In this document: positions 12,946-19,416 of the stretch, piece after piece | Numbering within the stretch: position 1 is the first letter of the stretch | Layout of the letters: every line of letters begins with the position of its first letter | Assembly (NCBI RefSeq): GCF_023145115.1 | Contig: NZ_JAGLEJ010000015.1 | Coordinates: 1-19,416, forward strand | From: Algiphilus sp. | GTDB taxonomy: Bacteria; Pseudomonadota; Gammaproteobacteria; Nevskiales; Nevskiaceae | DNA length: 19,416 bases | Reading direction: 5' to 3' | The notes under the pieces: generated by a model | Database searches by the model: none | The model's input: the letters and a program-made list of their open reading frames with translations, nothing else | What the model was told of the DNA's origin: nothing | Program-made: the position numbers and the translations under genes

Positions 12946-15726
12946 ATGTCGCGCATCGTCCTTTCGCTCCTCGCGGCGGTGGCCACCGCCGCCCTCGCCG
13001 GCTGCGCCGCGTTCGACGCACCGCAGCGCGCATCCGAACCGACCCGGCCCGAGCTGCCGATACCGGAGCTCGCGTGGTCGCAGCATACCCTCGACAACGG
13101 CCTGACGCTGATCGTCCACGAGGACCGCAAGGCCCCGGTGGCGGGCGTCTATGTCTGGTACCGCGTGGGCTCCAAGGACGAATACGCTGGGCGCACCGGC
13201 TTCGCGCATCTGTTCGAGCATCTGATGTTCACCGGCACCGAGCACTTCGACGGCGAGTTCTTCGAGCCGCTGATCCAGGTCGGCGCCACCGACATGAACG
13301 GCACCACCAGCACCGATCGCACCAACTACTACCAGACGGTCCCGGTGCGCGCGCTCGACCGCGCGCTGTGGCTCGAATCCGAGCGCATGGGCCACTTCAT
13401 CGGCGCGGTCACCGAGGACAAGCTGGAGCGCGAGAAGGGCGTCGTGCAGAACGAGCGCCGGCAGCGTCTCGACCGACCCTACGGCGCGATCTGGGACCGC
13501 CTCGTCGAGGGCACCTACCCCGAGGGCCATCCCTACTCGTGGTCCACCATCGGCCGACCCGAGGACATCGCCGCGGCGGAGCTCGACGACGTCCGCGAGT
13601 GGTTCGAGACCCACTACGGCGCGGCCAATGCCATCGTCGTGATCGCCGGCGACGTCGACACCGAGACCGCGGTCGAACGGGTCGAGCACTACTTCGGCAA
13701 TGTTCGGCCCGGCCCGGCGCGGCATCACCCCACCCGCCGCATCGCGCGCATGGACGGCGAGCGGCGCGAGGTCCTGGAGGACAAGGTCCCGCAGGCGAGG
13801 CTGCTGATGGCGTGGAACATCCCGCCCGAGTTCGATCCCGCCACCAACGCGCTGCACCTCGCCGGCGACCTGCTGTCCTCCGGCCGCGCCAGCCGCCTGC
13901 ACCGCGAGCTGGTCGAGGAGCGCGAGCTCGCCACCAATGTCTCCGCCGGCGTCTGGGGCAAGAAGCTGGGTTCCCAGTTCATCGTCGACGCCACCGCCGC
14001 ACGCGGCGTGCCGCTGGCAGAGCTCGAGGCCGCCATCGACGAGATCCTGGCCCGATTCCGGAGCAAAGGCCCCACGCCCGACGAGCTGCAGCGCGCCCGC
14101 GTGCGCCTGTATGCCTCCAGCGTCCGCGGGCTGCAGGACGTCGGCGGCAGCGGCAAGGCGAACCTGCTGGCGCGCTCGCTCGCCCTCGGCGGCACGCCCG
14201 ATGCCTGGCGCGAGCAGCTCGTGCAGTACCGCGACGCCACCCCCGAGAGCGTCCGCAAGGCCGCCGCGGAATGGCTCGACGACGGCCGCTACGTGCTCGA
14301 GGTTCATCCCTTCGGCGACCACGCTGCCGCCGACACCGATGCCGACCGCAGCGCCATGCCGGCGCCGCAGGGCGAGCCGCCCGCCCTCAAGCTTCCCGCC
14401 ACCGAGCGCCTGACCCTCTCCAACGGGCTGCCCGTGGTGCTGGCGCGCCGGACCGGCGTGCCGCAAGTCGAATTCCGCTTCATCGCCAACGCCGGCTACG
14501 CCACCGATCCGCCCGATCGCCCCGGCCTCGCCAGCATGGCGGAGACGCTGCGCACGCGCGGCACCCCCGAGCGCGACGCCATCGCCGTCAGCGAGGACGC
14601 CGATGCACTGGGCGCAGACCTCTCGGCGAGCGTGACGCGCGACCATGCCGTCATCGGGCTCGGCGCGGTGCGCCCCTTCATCGACGACAGCCTCGCGCTG
14701 TACGCGGACGTGCTGCGCAACCCCACCTTCCCGGGCGACGAGCTCGCGCGCATGAAGCAGCGCCGCCGGGCCGCCATCGCGCAGGAACAGGCGCAGCCCT
14801 CGGGCCTGGTGACGCGCCACCTCTCGACGCTGCTGTACGGCGACGACCACCCCTACGCCCAGCCGCCCAGCGGCACCGGGACGCCGGCCTCGCTGGACGC
14901 CATGACCCGCGACGAGCTCATCGCCTATCAGCGCGACTGGGTCCGTCCGGACAACGCCACGCTGCTGGTCACCGGCGACATCACCGCCGACGAGCTCGTG
15001 CCGCTGCTGGAGCGGCATCTCGGCGACTGGCAGCCGGGCAGCGACGCGCCGCCGGAGCGGCGCGCGCTGTCCGTGCCCGAGCGTGACGCCGGCCGCGTGT
15101 TCCTCATCGATCGCCCCGGCGCGGAGCAGTCCTACGTGGCGGCCGCGCGGATCGCACCGCCATCCGGCAGCACGGATGACGTCGGCTTCGATCTCGTCAA
15201 CGAAGTGCTCGGCGGCAAGTTCACCGCGCGCCTGAACCAGGAGCTGCGCGTCAAGCGCGGCTGGTCGTACGGCGTCGGCTCGGCGCTGTCCGATGCGCTC
15301 GGCCCGCGGCCGTTCTACGTCTACGGCGCCGTCCAGACCGACAAGACCGCCGAATCGGCCGCCGTCATCCGCGAGCAACTGGCCGCGATCCGCGGCGCGG
15401 AACCGCCCTCGGCCGAAGAGCTCGACGCGGCCGCGCGCAGCCTCACCCTGAGCCTGCCGGGCGAGCACCAGACCCTCGGCCAGGTCACCGGCACGCTGAG
15501 CGAGCTGCTGCGCCTAGACCTGCCGGCCGACTACTTCGCCGATTACGTGCCGGCCGTGAACGGCGCCAGCGCCGAGCAGGTCGAGGCCGCCGCGAGCAGA
15601 CTCATCGCACCCGACGCGATGACCTGGCTCTTCGTGGGCGACCGCAGCCGCATCGAGGCGCCGGTGCGGGCGCTCGATCTCGGCGAGATGCAGATCCTCG
15701 ACCGGGAAGGCAATCCGGTCGATTGA
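12946..15726 (+). CDS. M16 family zinc metallopeptidase, lipoprotein (two-domain)
   Basis: A 926-residue insulinase-family protease with a lipoprotein signal: MSRIVLSLLAAVATAALAGC, with the lipid-bearing C20. The first M16 domain (about 45-260) holds the inverted zinc motif HLFEH (H88, E91, H92) followed by MFTGT, and a downstream third ligand, E170 in VVQNERR. A second, catalytically inactive M16 half runs from about 470 to 880. The gene therefore encodes the fused active/inactive type, probably in the periplasm or anchored to a membrane, and not a separate PqqF or mitochondrial-like pair. It starts a plus-strand run: its TGA overlaps the next ATG by one base. The substrate is unknown. Confidence 0.93.
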   Translation: MSRIVLSLLAAVATAALAGCAAFDAPQRASEPTRPELPIPELAWSQHTLDNGLTLIVHEDRKAPVAGVYVWYRVGSKDEYAGRTGFAHLFEHLMFTGTEHFDGEFFEPLIQVGATDMNGTTSTDRTNYYQTVPVRALDRALWLESERMGHFIGAVTEDKLEREKGVVQNERRQRLDRPYGAIWDRLVEGTYPEGHPYSWSTIGRPEDIAAAELDDVREWFETHYGAANAIVVIAGDVDTETAVERVEHYFGNVRPGPARHHPTRRIARMDGERREVLEDKVPQARLLMAWNIPPEFDPATNALHLAGDLLSSGRASRLHRELVEERELATNVSAGVWGKKLGSQFIVDATAARGVPLAELEAAIDEILARFRSKGPTPDELQRARVRLYASSVRGLQDVGGSGKANLLARSLALGGTPDAWREQLVQYRDATPESVRKAAAEWLDDGRYVLEVHPFGDHAAADTDADRSAMPAPQGEPPALKLPATERLTLSNGLPVVLARRTGVPQVEFRFIANAGYATDPPDRPGLASMAETLRTRGTPERDAIAVSEDADALGADLSASVTRDHAVIGLGAVRPFIDDSLALYADVLRNPTFPGDELARMKQRRRAAIAQEQAQPSGLVTRHLSTLLYGDDHPYAQPPSGTGTPASLDAMTRDELIAYQRDWVRPDNATLLVTGDITADELVPLLERHLGDWQPGSDAPPERRALSVPERDAGRVFLIDRPGAEQSYVAAARIAPPSGSTDDVGFDLVNEVLGGKFTARLNQELRVKRGWSYGVGSALSDALGPRPFYVYGAVQTDKTAESAAVIREQLAAIRGAEPPSAEELDAAARSLTLSLPGEHQTLGQVTGTLSELLRLDLPADYFADYVPAVNGASAEQVEAAASRLIAPDAMTWLFVGDRSRIEAPVRALDLGEMQILDREGNPVD

Positions 15727-16046
15727 TGCACGTCGTCTACGAAGCCGCCGACCCGCTGGAAGCGACCATCGTGCGCGACTACCTCCGCGAGGCCGGGCTC
15801 GACGCCCAGTGCCTCGACGAGCTGGCCTGGGGCGGTCGCGGCGAACTGCCTGCCAATCTGTTCCCGCGCGTGGCCGTGCGCTGGAAGCAGGAGATCGACC
15901 GCGCCCGCGAGCTGCTGGCCGAGTACGAACGGCGTCCGCGCCAGCCGGACTGGCGCTGCCGCGAGTGCGGCGAGACCGTGGACGGCAGTCTGGGACTGTG
16001 CTGGAACTGCGGCGCGCAGGCGCCGGGTGCGGGAGCGGACGAATGA
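15726..16046 (+). CDS. DUF2007 protein with C-terminal zinc ribbon
   Basis: A 106-residue protein of unknown role. Residues 1-66 (MHVVYEAADPLEATIVRDYL, later LFPRVAVRWKQEIDRARELL) match the DUF2007 domain, a small ferredoxin-like fold. The C-terminal part has two cysteine pairs, CRECG (C78, C81) and CWNCG (C92, C95), that should bind one zinc. The ATG overlaps the M16 stop (TGATG, 15724-15728) and the stop overlaps the trmL start (ATGA, 16043-16046), so translation of all three is probably coupled. Confidence 0.82.
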   Translation: MHVVYEAADPLEATIVRDYLREAGLDAQCLDELAWGGRGELPANLFPRVAVRWKQEIDRARELLAEYERRPRQPDWRCRECGETVDGSLGLCWNCGAQAPGAGADE

Positions 16047-16522
16047 GCGAGCGAGCAACCGGTCTGCACGTGGTGCTGCTGGAGCCGGAGATCCCCGGCA
16101 ACACCGGCAACGCCATCCGGCTCTGCGCCAACACCGGCGCGCAGCTCCACCTCGTCGAGCCGCTCGGCTTCAGCCTCGAGGACCGCCTGCTCAAGCGCGC
16201 CGGCCTCGACTATCACGAGTACGTCACCATGCGCGTGCACCCGGACCTCGACGCCGCGCGCGCGGCGCTGCCCGGCGCGCGCTGGATCGCGTTCTCGACC
16301 CGCGGCAGCGGCAACCACAGCGACTTCGTCTATCAGCCCGGCGACGCCCTGCTGTTCGGCTCCGAAACCGGCGGCCTTCCGGAGACCGTGCGCACCGCGG
16401 CCGATGCCTGCCTGCGCATCCCGATGCGCGAGGGTGTGCGCTCGATCAACCTCTCGAATGCCGTGGCGGTGACGGTGTACGAGGCCTGGCGGCAGCGGGG
16501 GTTCGACGCGGCTTGGCTGTAA
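16043..16522 (+). CDS. trmL: tRNA (cytidine(34)-2'-O)-methyltransferase TrmL
   Basis: A 159-residue SPOUT methyltransferase that 2'-O-methylates the wobble base of tRNA-Leu isoacceptors using SAM. The three knot motifs are PEIPGNTGNAIR (15-26), FGSETGGLP (105-113) and SINLSNAVAV (134-143). Length matches E. coli TrmL (about 157). GGGAG lies upstream of the ATG, which overlaps the preceding stop by 4 bases. It is convergent with gpsA; in E. coli trmL also lies near gpsA, but there on the same strand after cysE. Confidence 0.95.
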   Translation: MSERATGLHVVLLEPEIPGNTGNAIRLCANTGAQLHLVEPLGFSLEDRLLKRAGLDYHEYVTMRVHPDLDAARAALPGARWIAFSTRGSGNHSDFVYQPGDALLFGSETGGLPETVRTAADACLRIPMREGVRSINLSNAVAVTVYEAWRQRGFDAAWL

Positions 16523-16561
16523 GGGCCGGCGGCCGAGCGCTCCCGGCGCGGGCAACGCGCC

Positions 16562-17575
16562 CTACTCCAGCTCCGCCCGCGGCGGCCGGGTCGCCAGTGT
16601 CCGCAACGCCTCCAGCGGCGTGGTCTCGCCGCCGAGAATGGCGACCACCTGCTCGGTGATGGGCATGTCCACTCCCAGGCGCTGCGCCAGCCGCAGCACC
16701 TCGGGCGCCACCCGCACACCCTCCACCACCTGCCGGATCTCGCGCTGCGCCTCGGCCAGCGACTGACCGGCGGCCAGAGCCTTGCCCATGCGGCGGTTGC
16801 GCGACTGGTCATCGGTGCAGGTCAGCACCAGGTCGCCCATGCCGGCCAGCCCCATCAGGGTCTCGCGGCTGCCGCCGAGCGCCTCGGCCAGGCGCATGAT
16901 CTCCGCCAGCCCGCGCGTGATCAGCGCGGTGCGCGTGTTGGCGCCGAGCCCGAGCCCGTCGGCCATGCCGGTGGCGATGGCGATGACGTTCTTGACCGCG
17001 CCGCCGACCTCGACGCCGACGATGTCGTCGTTCCAGTAGGCCCGGAAGGCACCGTAGTGGAAGGCGCCGACGACGGCCGCCGCGAAATCCTCGTCGGGCG
17101 ACGCGATGGCGACGGCCGTGGGCAGCCCCTGCCCGACCTCGCGCGCGAAGGTCGGCCCGGACAGCACCGCCAGCTTGCGGCCCGGGCCGAGCACGGCGTC
17201 GGCGACTTCGTGCGGCAGGCGGCCGCTCTCGGGCTCCAGGCCCTTGCAGGCCAGCACCAGACCCTGATCCGCGCGCAGATGGGGACGGCAGTCGGCGAGC
17301 ACCCGGCCCAGCGCGTGACTCGGGACACTGATCAGCACCGGCCCGTCGGTGGCGAGGGCCGCGGCCAGACCGGCATCCGTGCGCAGGGCCTGCGGCAGAT
17401 GGCAGCCCGGCAGGTACTCGGTGTTCTCGCGCGCCGCGTCGATGCGCGCCAGCGCTTCGGCGTCGCGCCCCCAGAGCACGACCTCCCGCAGGTGCTGAGC
17501 CAGATGCGCAGCCAGCGCGGTGCCGAAGGACCCGGCGCCGATGACCGACATCGCCTGCACCGCGGGGGCCGTCAT
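16562..17575 (-). CDS. gpsA: Glycerol-3-phosphate dehydrogenase [NAD(P)+]
   Basis: A 337-residue cytoplasmic enzyme that reduces dihydroxyacetone phosphate to sn-glycerol-3-phosphate for phospholipid synthesis. The Rossmann motif is GAGSFGTA (13-20). SGPTFAREV (139-147) and the catalytic lysine K195 in GGAVKNVIAI are present, followed by GLAGMGDLVLTC. The ATG at 17575 lies 2 bases after the secB stop; M9 (MSVIGAGSFG) is a possible alternative. It ends the rhodanese - grxC - secB - gpsA operon; in E. coli cysE follows here, but none is present in this window. Confidence 0.96.
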   Translation of the reverse strand: MTAPAVQAMSVIGAGSFGTALAAHLAQHLREVVLWGRDAEALARIDAARENTEYLPGCHLPQALRTDAGLAAALATDGPVLISVPSHALGRVLADCRPHLRADQGLVLACKGLEPESGRLPHEVADAVLGPGRKLAVLSGPTFAREVGQGLPTAVAIASPDEDFAAAVVGAFHYGAFRAYWNDDIVGVEVGGAVKNVIAIATGMADGLGLGANTRTALITRGLAEIMRLAEALGGSRETLMGLAGMGDLVLTCTDDQSRNRRMGKALAAGQSLAEAQREIRQVVEGVRVAPEVLRLAQRLGVDMPITEQVVAILGGETTPLEALRTLATRPPRAELE

Positions 17576-17577
17576 GG

Positions 17578-18042
17578 CTACTGCACGGTGGCCTGGGCGC
17601 CGCCCTGCTGCCGCTCGAGATGCTGCCGGTAGAGCGCGTCGAAGTTGACCGGCTGCAGCAGGAGCTGCTGGAAGCCGCCGCGCTGGGCGAGGTCGGAGAC
17701 CGCCTCGCGGGCGTACGGGAAGAGCGCCTGCGGGCAGTGGGTGTTGAGCACCACCGGCAGCTCCTGCTCGCCGAAGCCGGCGAGCTGGAACAGGCCCGCC
17801 TGCTCGATCTCGATCAGCAGCGCGACCTCGTCCTCCAGCTTGCAGGTCACCGTCACGCGCAGCGCCACCTGATAGACCCCCGACTGTTCGAGCGCGCTGG
17901 TCGAGGTCGTGAGATTGACGTCGACGGCCGGTTTCCAGGCCCGCTGGAAGACCTCGGGCGCCTTCGGCACCTCCAGGGAGGCATCCTTGAGGAATATCTT
18001 CTGCAGCGCGAGCTGGCGCTGCGGTTGCTGCGGTTCGGCCAT
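17578..18042 (-). CDS. secB: Protein-export chaperone SecB
   Basis: A 154-residue tetrameric chaperone that keeps preproteins unfolded and hands them to SecA. Family features are LQKIFLKDASLEVPKAPEVF near the N-terminus, VTVTCKLEDEVALLIEIEQAG, and HCPQALFPYAREAVSDLAQRG, ending QLLLQPVNFDALY. The ATG at 18042 is preferred over the longer frame to 18081 because MAEPQQ has the family length and AGGA about 7 bases upstream. It starts 1 base after the grxC stop (TGACATG). Confidence 0.96.
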   Translation of the reverse strand: MAEPQQPQRQLALQKIFLKDASLEVPKAPEVFQRAWKPAVDVNLTTSTSALEQSGVYQVALRVTVTCKLEDEVALLIEIEQAGLFQLAGFGEQELPVVLNTHCPQALFPYAREAVSDLAQRGGFQQLLLQPVNFDALYRQHLERQQGGAQATVQ

Positions 18043-18043
18043 G

Positions 18044-18319
18044 TCAGTCCTGATTGTCGCGATACGGTGCGAGCAGCTCATCGAGCTCGCCGGCGCGGTC
18101 CAGCGCGGCCAGCTCGTCGAACCCGCCGACGTGCGTATCGCCGATGAAGATCTGCGGCACGGTGCGTGCCGCCGGAGCGCGGCGCTGCATTTCCTCGCGC
18201 AGCGCCGGGTCCTGATCGATGAGGAGATCCTCGTAGGCTGCGCCCTTGCTGGCCAGCAGGCGCTTGGCCATGACGCAGTACGGGCAGATGCGGGTGCTGT
18301 AGACGGCGATTCGGCTCAT
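18044..18319 (-). CDS. grxC: Glutaredoxin 3
   Basis: A 91-residue dithiol glutaredoxin that reduces disulfides with glutathione. The active site CPYC is at residues 12-15, the cis-proline is in TVPQIFIG (P55) and the glutathione-binding GGFDEL follows. Its ATG overlaps the stop of the rhodanese gene in ATGA (18316-18319). The pair secB - grxC is a very conserved gammaproteobacterial order. The longer open frame on this strand runs into unrelated antisense sequence and was trimmed. Confidence 0.95.
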   Translation of the reverse strand: MSRIAVYSTRICPYCVMAKRLLASKGAAYEDLLIDQDPALREEMQRRAPAARTVPQIFIGDTHVGGFDELAALDRAGELDELLAPYRDNQD

Positions 18320-18747
18320 GACGACTTGTTGCTGATGGGCAGCCCAGCGTTCTGCCAGGCATTGATCCCGCCCCGCATGGCGTAGACCTCGGCGAATCCG
18401 CGCTTGCGCAGCTTGTCGACCACCGACGGCGCGCTGGCGCCGAGCGCGCAGTACACCACCAGCGGCTTGGACTGGAGCTTGTCGAGCTCCTTGTTGCGCT
18501 CGGCGATCTTGCTGGCCGGCGCGCTGATGGCGCCGATGACGTGGCCGCGCTTGTAGTCGGCGAGCGGCCGCACGTCGACGAAGCGCGCATCGCGGTCGTT
18601 CGACAGGCGCACGGCCTCGGTCGGCGACAGGCGACGCCCGCCACGCAGCGTGCCGTAGAGCTCGTTGGCCACGATCAGGGCGGACACCACGCCCAGCAGA
18701 CCGAACAGCACCGGATGCCGGGCGACAAAGGCGAGTAACTCTTCCAT
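18316..18747 (-). CDS. Membrane-anchored rhodanese-like protein (YibN type)
   Basis: A 143-residue protein with one N-terminal membrane helix (about 11-29, HPVLFGLLGVVSALIVANEL) and a single rhodanese domain (about 40-140). The active cysteine C100 is in VVYCALGAS, with FVDVRPLADYKRGHVIGA (57-74) before it and GGINAW after. It resembles E. coli YibN, which also precedes grxC and secB. The ATG at 18747 is chosen because it places the membrane helix at the N-terminus; it has no clear Shine-Dalgarno. Its sulfur-transfer substrate is unknown. Confidence 0.9.
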   Translation of the reverse strand: MEELLAFVARHPVLFGLLGVVSALIVANELYGTLRGGRRLSPTEAVRLSNDRDARFVDVRPLADYKRGHVIGAISAPASKIAERNKELDKLQSKPLVVYCALGASAPSVVDKLRKRGFAEVYAMRGGINAWQNAGLPISNKSS

Positions 18748-18799
18748 GGAGGTTGCGGGTCGGACACGGGAAGCGGCGGTCGCGCCGCCACGCAATGGC

Positions 18800-18805
18800 A
18801 TTATC
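18800..18805 (-). promoter_or_regulatory. Candidate -10 for the rhodanese - grxC - secB - gpsA operon
   Basis: On the minus strand GATAAT lies 52 bases before the rhodanese ATG in the 94-base divergent gap with envC. The -35 position (about 18823-18828) shows no consensus. It is the only AT-rich hexamer in the gap. Confidence 0.4.
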
Positions 18806-18841
18806 GCACTTCGCGCCACCGCCCATACCCGAACTGGCCGC

Positions 18842-19416
18842 ATGCGCATCCGCCCTCACGTCGCGCCCCGCGCGCTGCTGCTCGCCTGCTGCCTGATCGG
18901 CGGCGCCGGCGCGGCCGACTACGAGCAGAGCGCCGCCGAGCTCGAGGAGGTGCGCAGCCGCATCCAGGCGCTCAACGAGCGGCTCGCCGACACGCGCGAC
19001 GAGCGCGACGCGCTGCGCGATGCGCTGGAGAACGCGGAGCGCGCGGCCTCCGAAGCGACCGCGGCGCTGGCCGACACCCGCCGGCAGCTCGATGCGCTGC
19101 ACAACCGCGAACAGCAGGCCGAGGCGCGCGTGCGCGCCGCCGATGCCGCTCTGCAGCGCCACCGCGATGCCCTGGCCGACCAGCTGCGCGCGGCCTGGCG
19201 CCTGGGCCGCCAGCCCGAGCTCAAGCTGCTGCTGGAGCAGGACGACCCTTCCCGACTCGGCCTCATGCGCGCCTGGTTCGCCCGCATCGGCGCGGCCAGT
19301 GGCGAGGCGCTCGCCCGCGCCCGCGCCGCCCAGGCCGAGCACGAGGAGGCGCTCGCGGCGCTCGCCGAGACGCGACGCGCGCTCAAGGCGCGCCGCGACG
19401 AACAGGAATCGCTGCT
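18842..19416 (+). CDS. envC: Murein hydrolase activator EnvC (N-terminal part)
   Basis: An open frame of 191 codons that is still open at the window end, so only the N-terminal part is seen. A signal peptide (MRIRPHVAPRALLLACCLIG) with likely cleavage after about residue 25 leads into a long coiled coil (about 27-185) rich in R, A, E and L. LRAAWRLGRQPELKLLLEQ and DDPSRLGLMRAWF are the conserved EnvC segment. EnvC activates the amidases AmiA and AmiB at the septum through a degenerate LytM domain that would follow outside the window. It diverges from the yibN-like operon. In E. coli gpmM lies before envC; here it is absent. Confidence 0.92.
   Translation, partial: MRIRPHVAPRALLLACCLIGGAGAADYEQSAAELEEVRSRIQALNERLADTRDERDALRDALENAERAASEATAALADTRRQLDALHNREQQAEARVRAADAALQRHRDALADQLRAAWRLGRQPELKLLLEQDDPSRLGLMRAWFARIGAASGEALARARAAQAEHEEALAALAETRRALKARRDEQESL

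Noticed and set aside
12274..15468. A 1064-codon open frame on the minus strand, opposite the M16 protease
   Set aside because: Only its last 201 codons make sense, as AmpD. The rest is an antisense shadow of a clearly real M16 gene with all zinc ligands, caused by high GC.
16540..16561. A terminator between trmL and gpsA
   Set aside because: GGCGCG/CGCGCC can form a 6-bp stem, but no T tract follows on either strand and such stems are common by chance at this GC content.
18044..19342. A 432-codon minus-strand frame opposite envC
   Set aside because: Only the part from 18319 down is glutaredoxin. The rest crosses the rhodanese gene out of frame and mirrors envC, whose EnvC-specific segment is evident on the plus strand.

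Overview
The window is a stretch of core chromosome from a GC-rich gammaproteobacterium. The evidence is the gene order, which matches the blocks known from Pseudomonas and Xanthomonas relatives (hemJ / argC - DUF6776 - bactofilin - erpA / anmK - M23 peptidase / tyrS - rrn) and from E. coli (yibN - grxC - secB - gpsA ... trmL, with envC close by). The genus is not resolved. A Nevskiales, Salinisphaerales or xanthomonad-like lineage is only a guess. I see no phage, insertion sequence, CRISPR array or tRNA gene. Very high GC makes many long antisense shadow ORFs, and these were left out.

Layout. Positions 1-150 hold the 5' end of a 16S rRNA gene (minus), preceded by its leader, boxA and a strong promoter; tyrS lies upstream on the same strand. 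Divergent from tyrS run an M23 endopeptidase and anmK (plus). These meet, with overlapping stop codons, a minus-strand operon argC - DUF6776 - bactofilin - erpA. hemJ diverges from argC. Next come bfr and bfd (minus), then a gene-free 0.4 kb that holds the most interesting signal in the window. Then follow rppH and a DUF2799 lipoprotein (minus), a HAD phosphatase (plus), a HisN-like phosphatase (minus), a PduO-type cobalamin adenosyltransferase (plus), ampD (minus), a plus-strand run M16 protease lipoprotein - DUF2007/zinc ribbon - trmL, a minus-strand operon rhodanese - grxC - secB - gpsA, and the start of envC (plus, cut by the window end).

Themes. Peptidoglycan turnover and shape: M23 peptidase, AnmK, AmpD, EnvC and bactofilin. 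Iron, haem and redox: ErpA, HemJ, Bfr, Bfd and Grx. Many genes are tightly coupled by 1-4 base overlaps or gaps of 1-6 bases.

Main discovery candidate: positions 8456-8791, next to bfr/bfd, look like a tandem duplicated small-RNA locus. Each unit starts with a nearly identical 25-base promoter/operator element that resembles a Fur box. Each continues with a small hairpin of different sequence but the same position, then a C-rich stretch complementary to ribosome binding sites, then a GC-rich terminator-type hairpin. Copy 2 has a plausible promoter and a perfect UUCG terminator with six Ts, so it would give a non-coding RNA of about 100 nt. Copy 1 has lost the -10 and the T tract, and its operator lies in the bfd promoter. 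The architecture is that of an iron-responsive RyhB/PrrF-type RNA, but no sequence homology to those RNAs was recognised.
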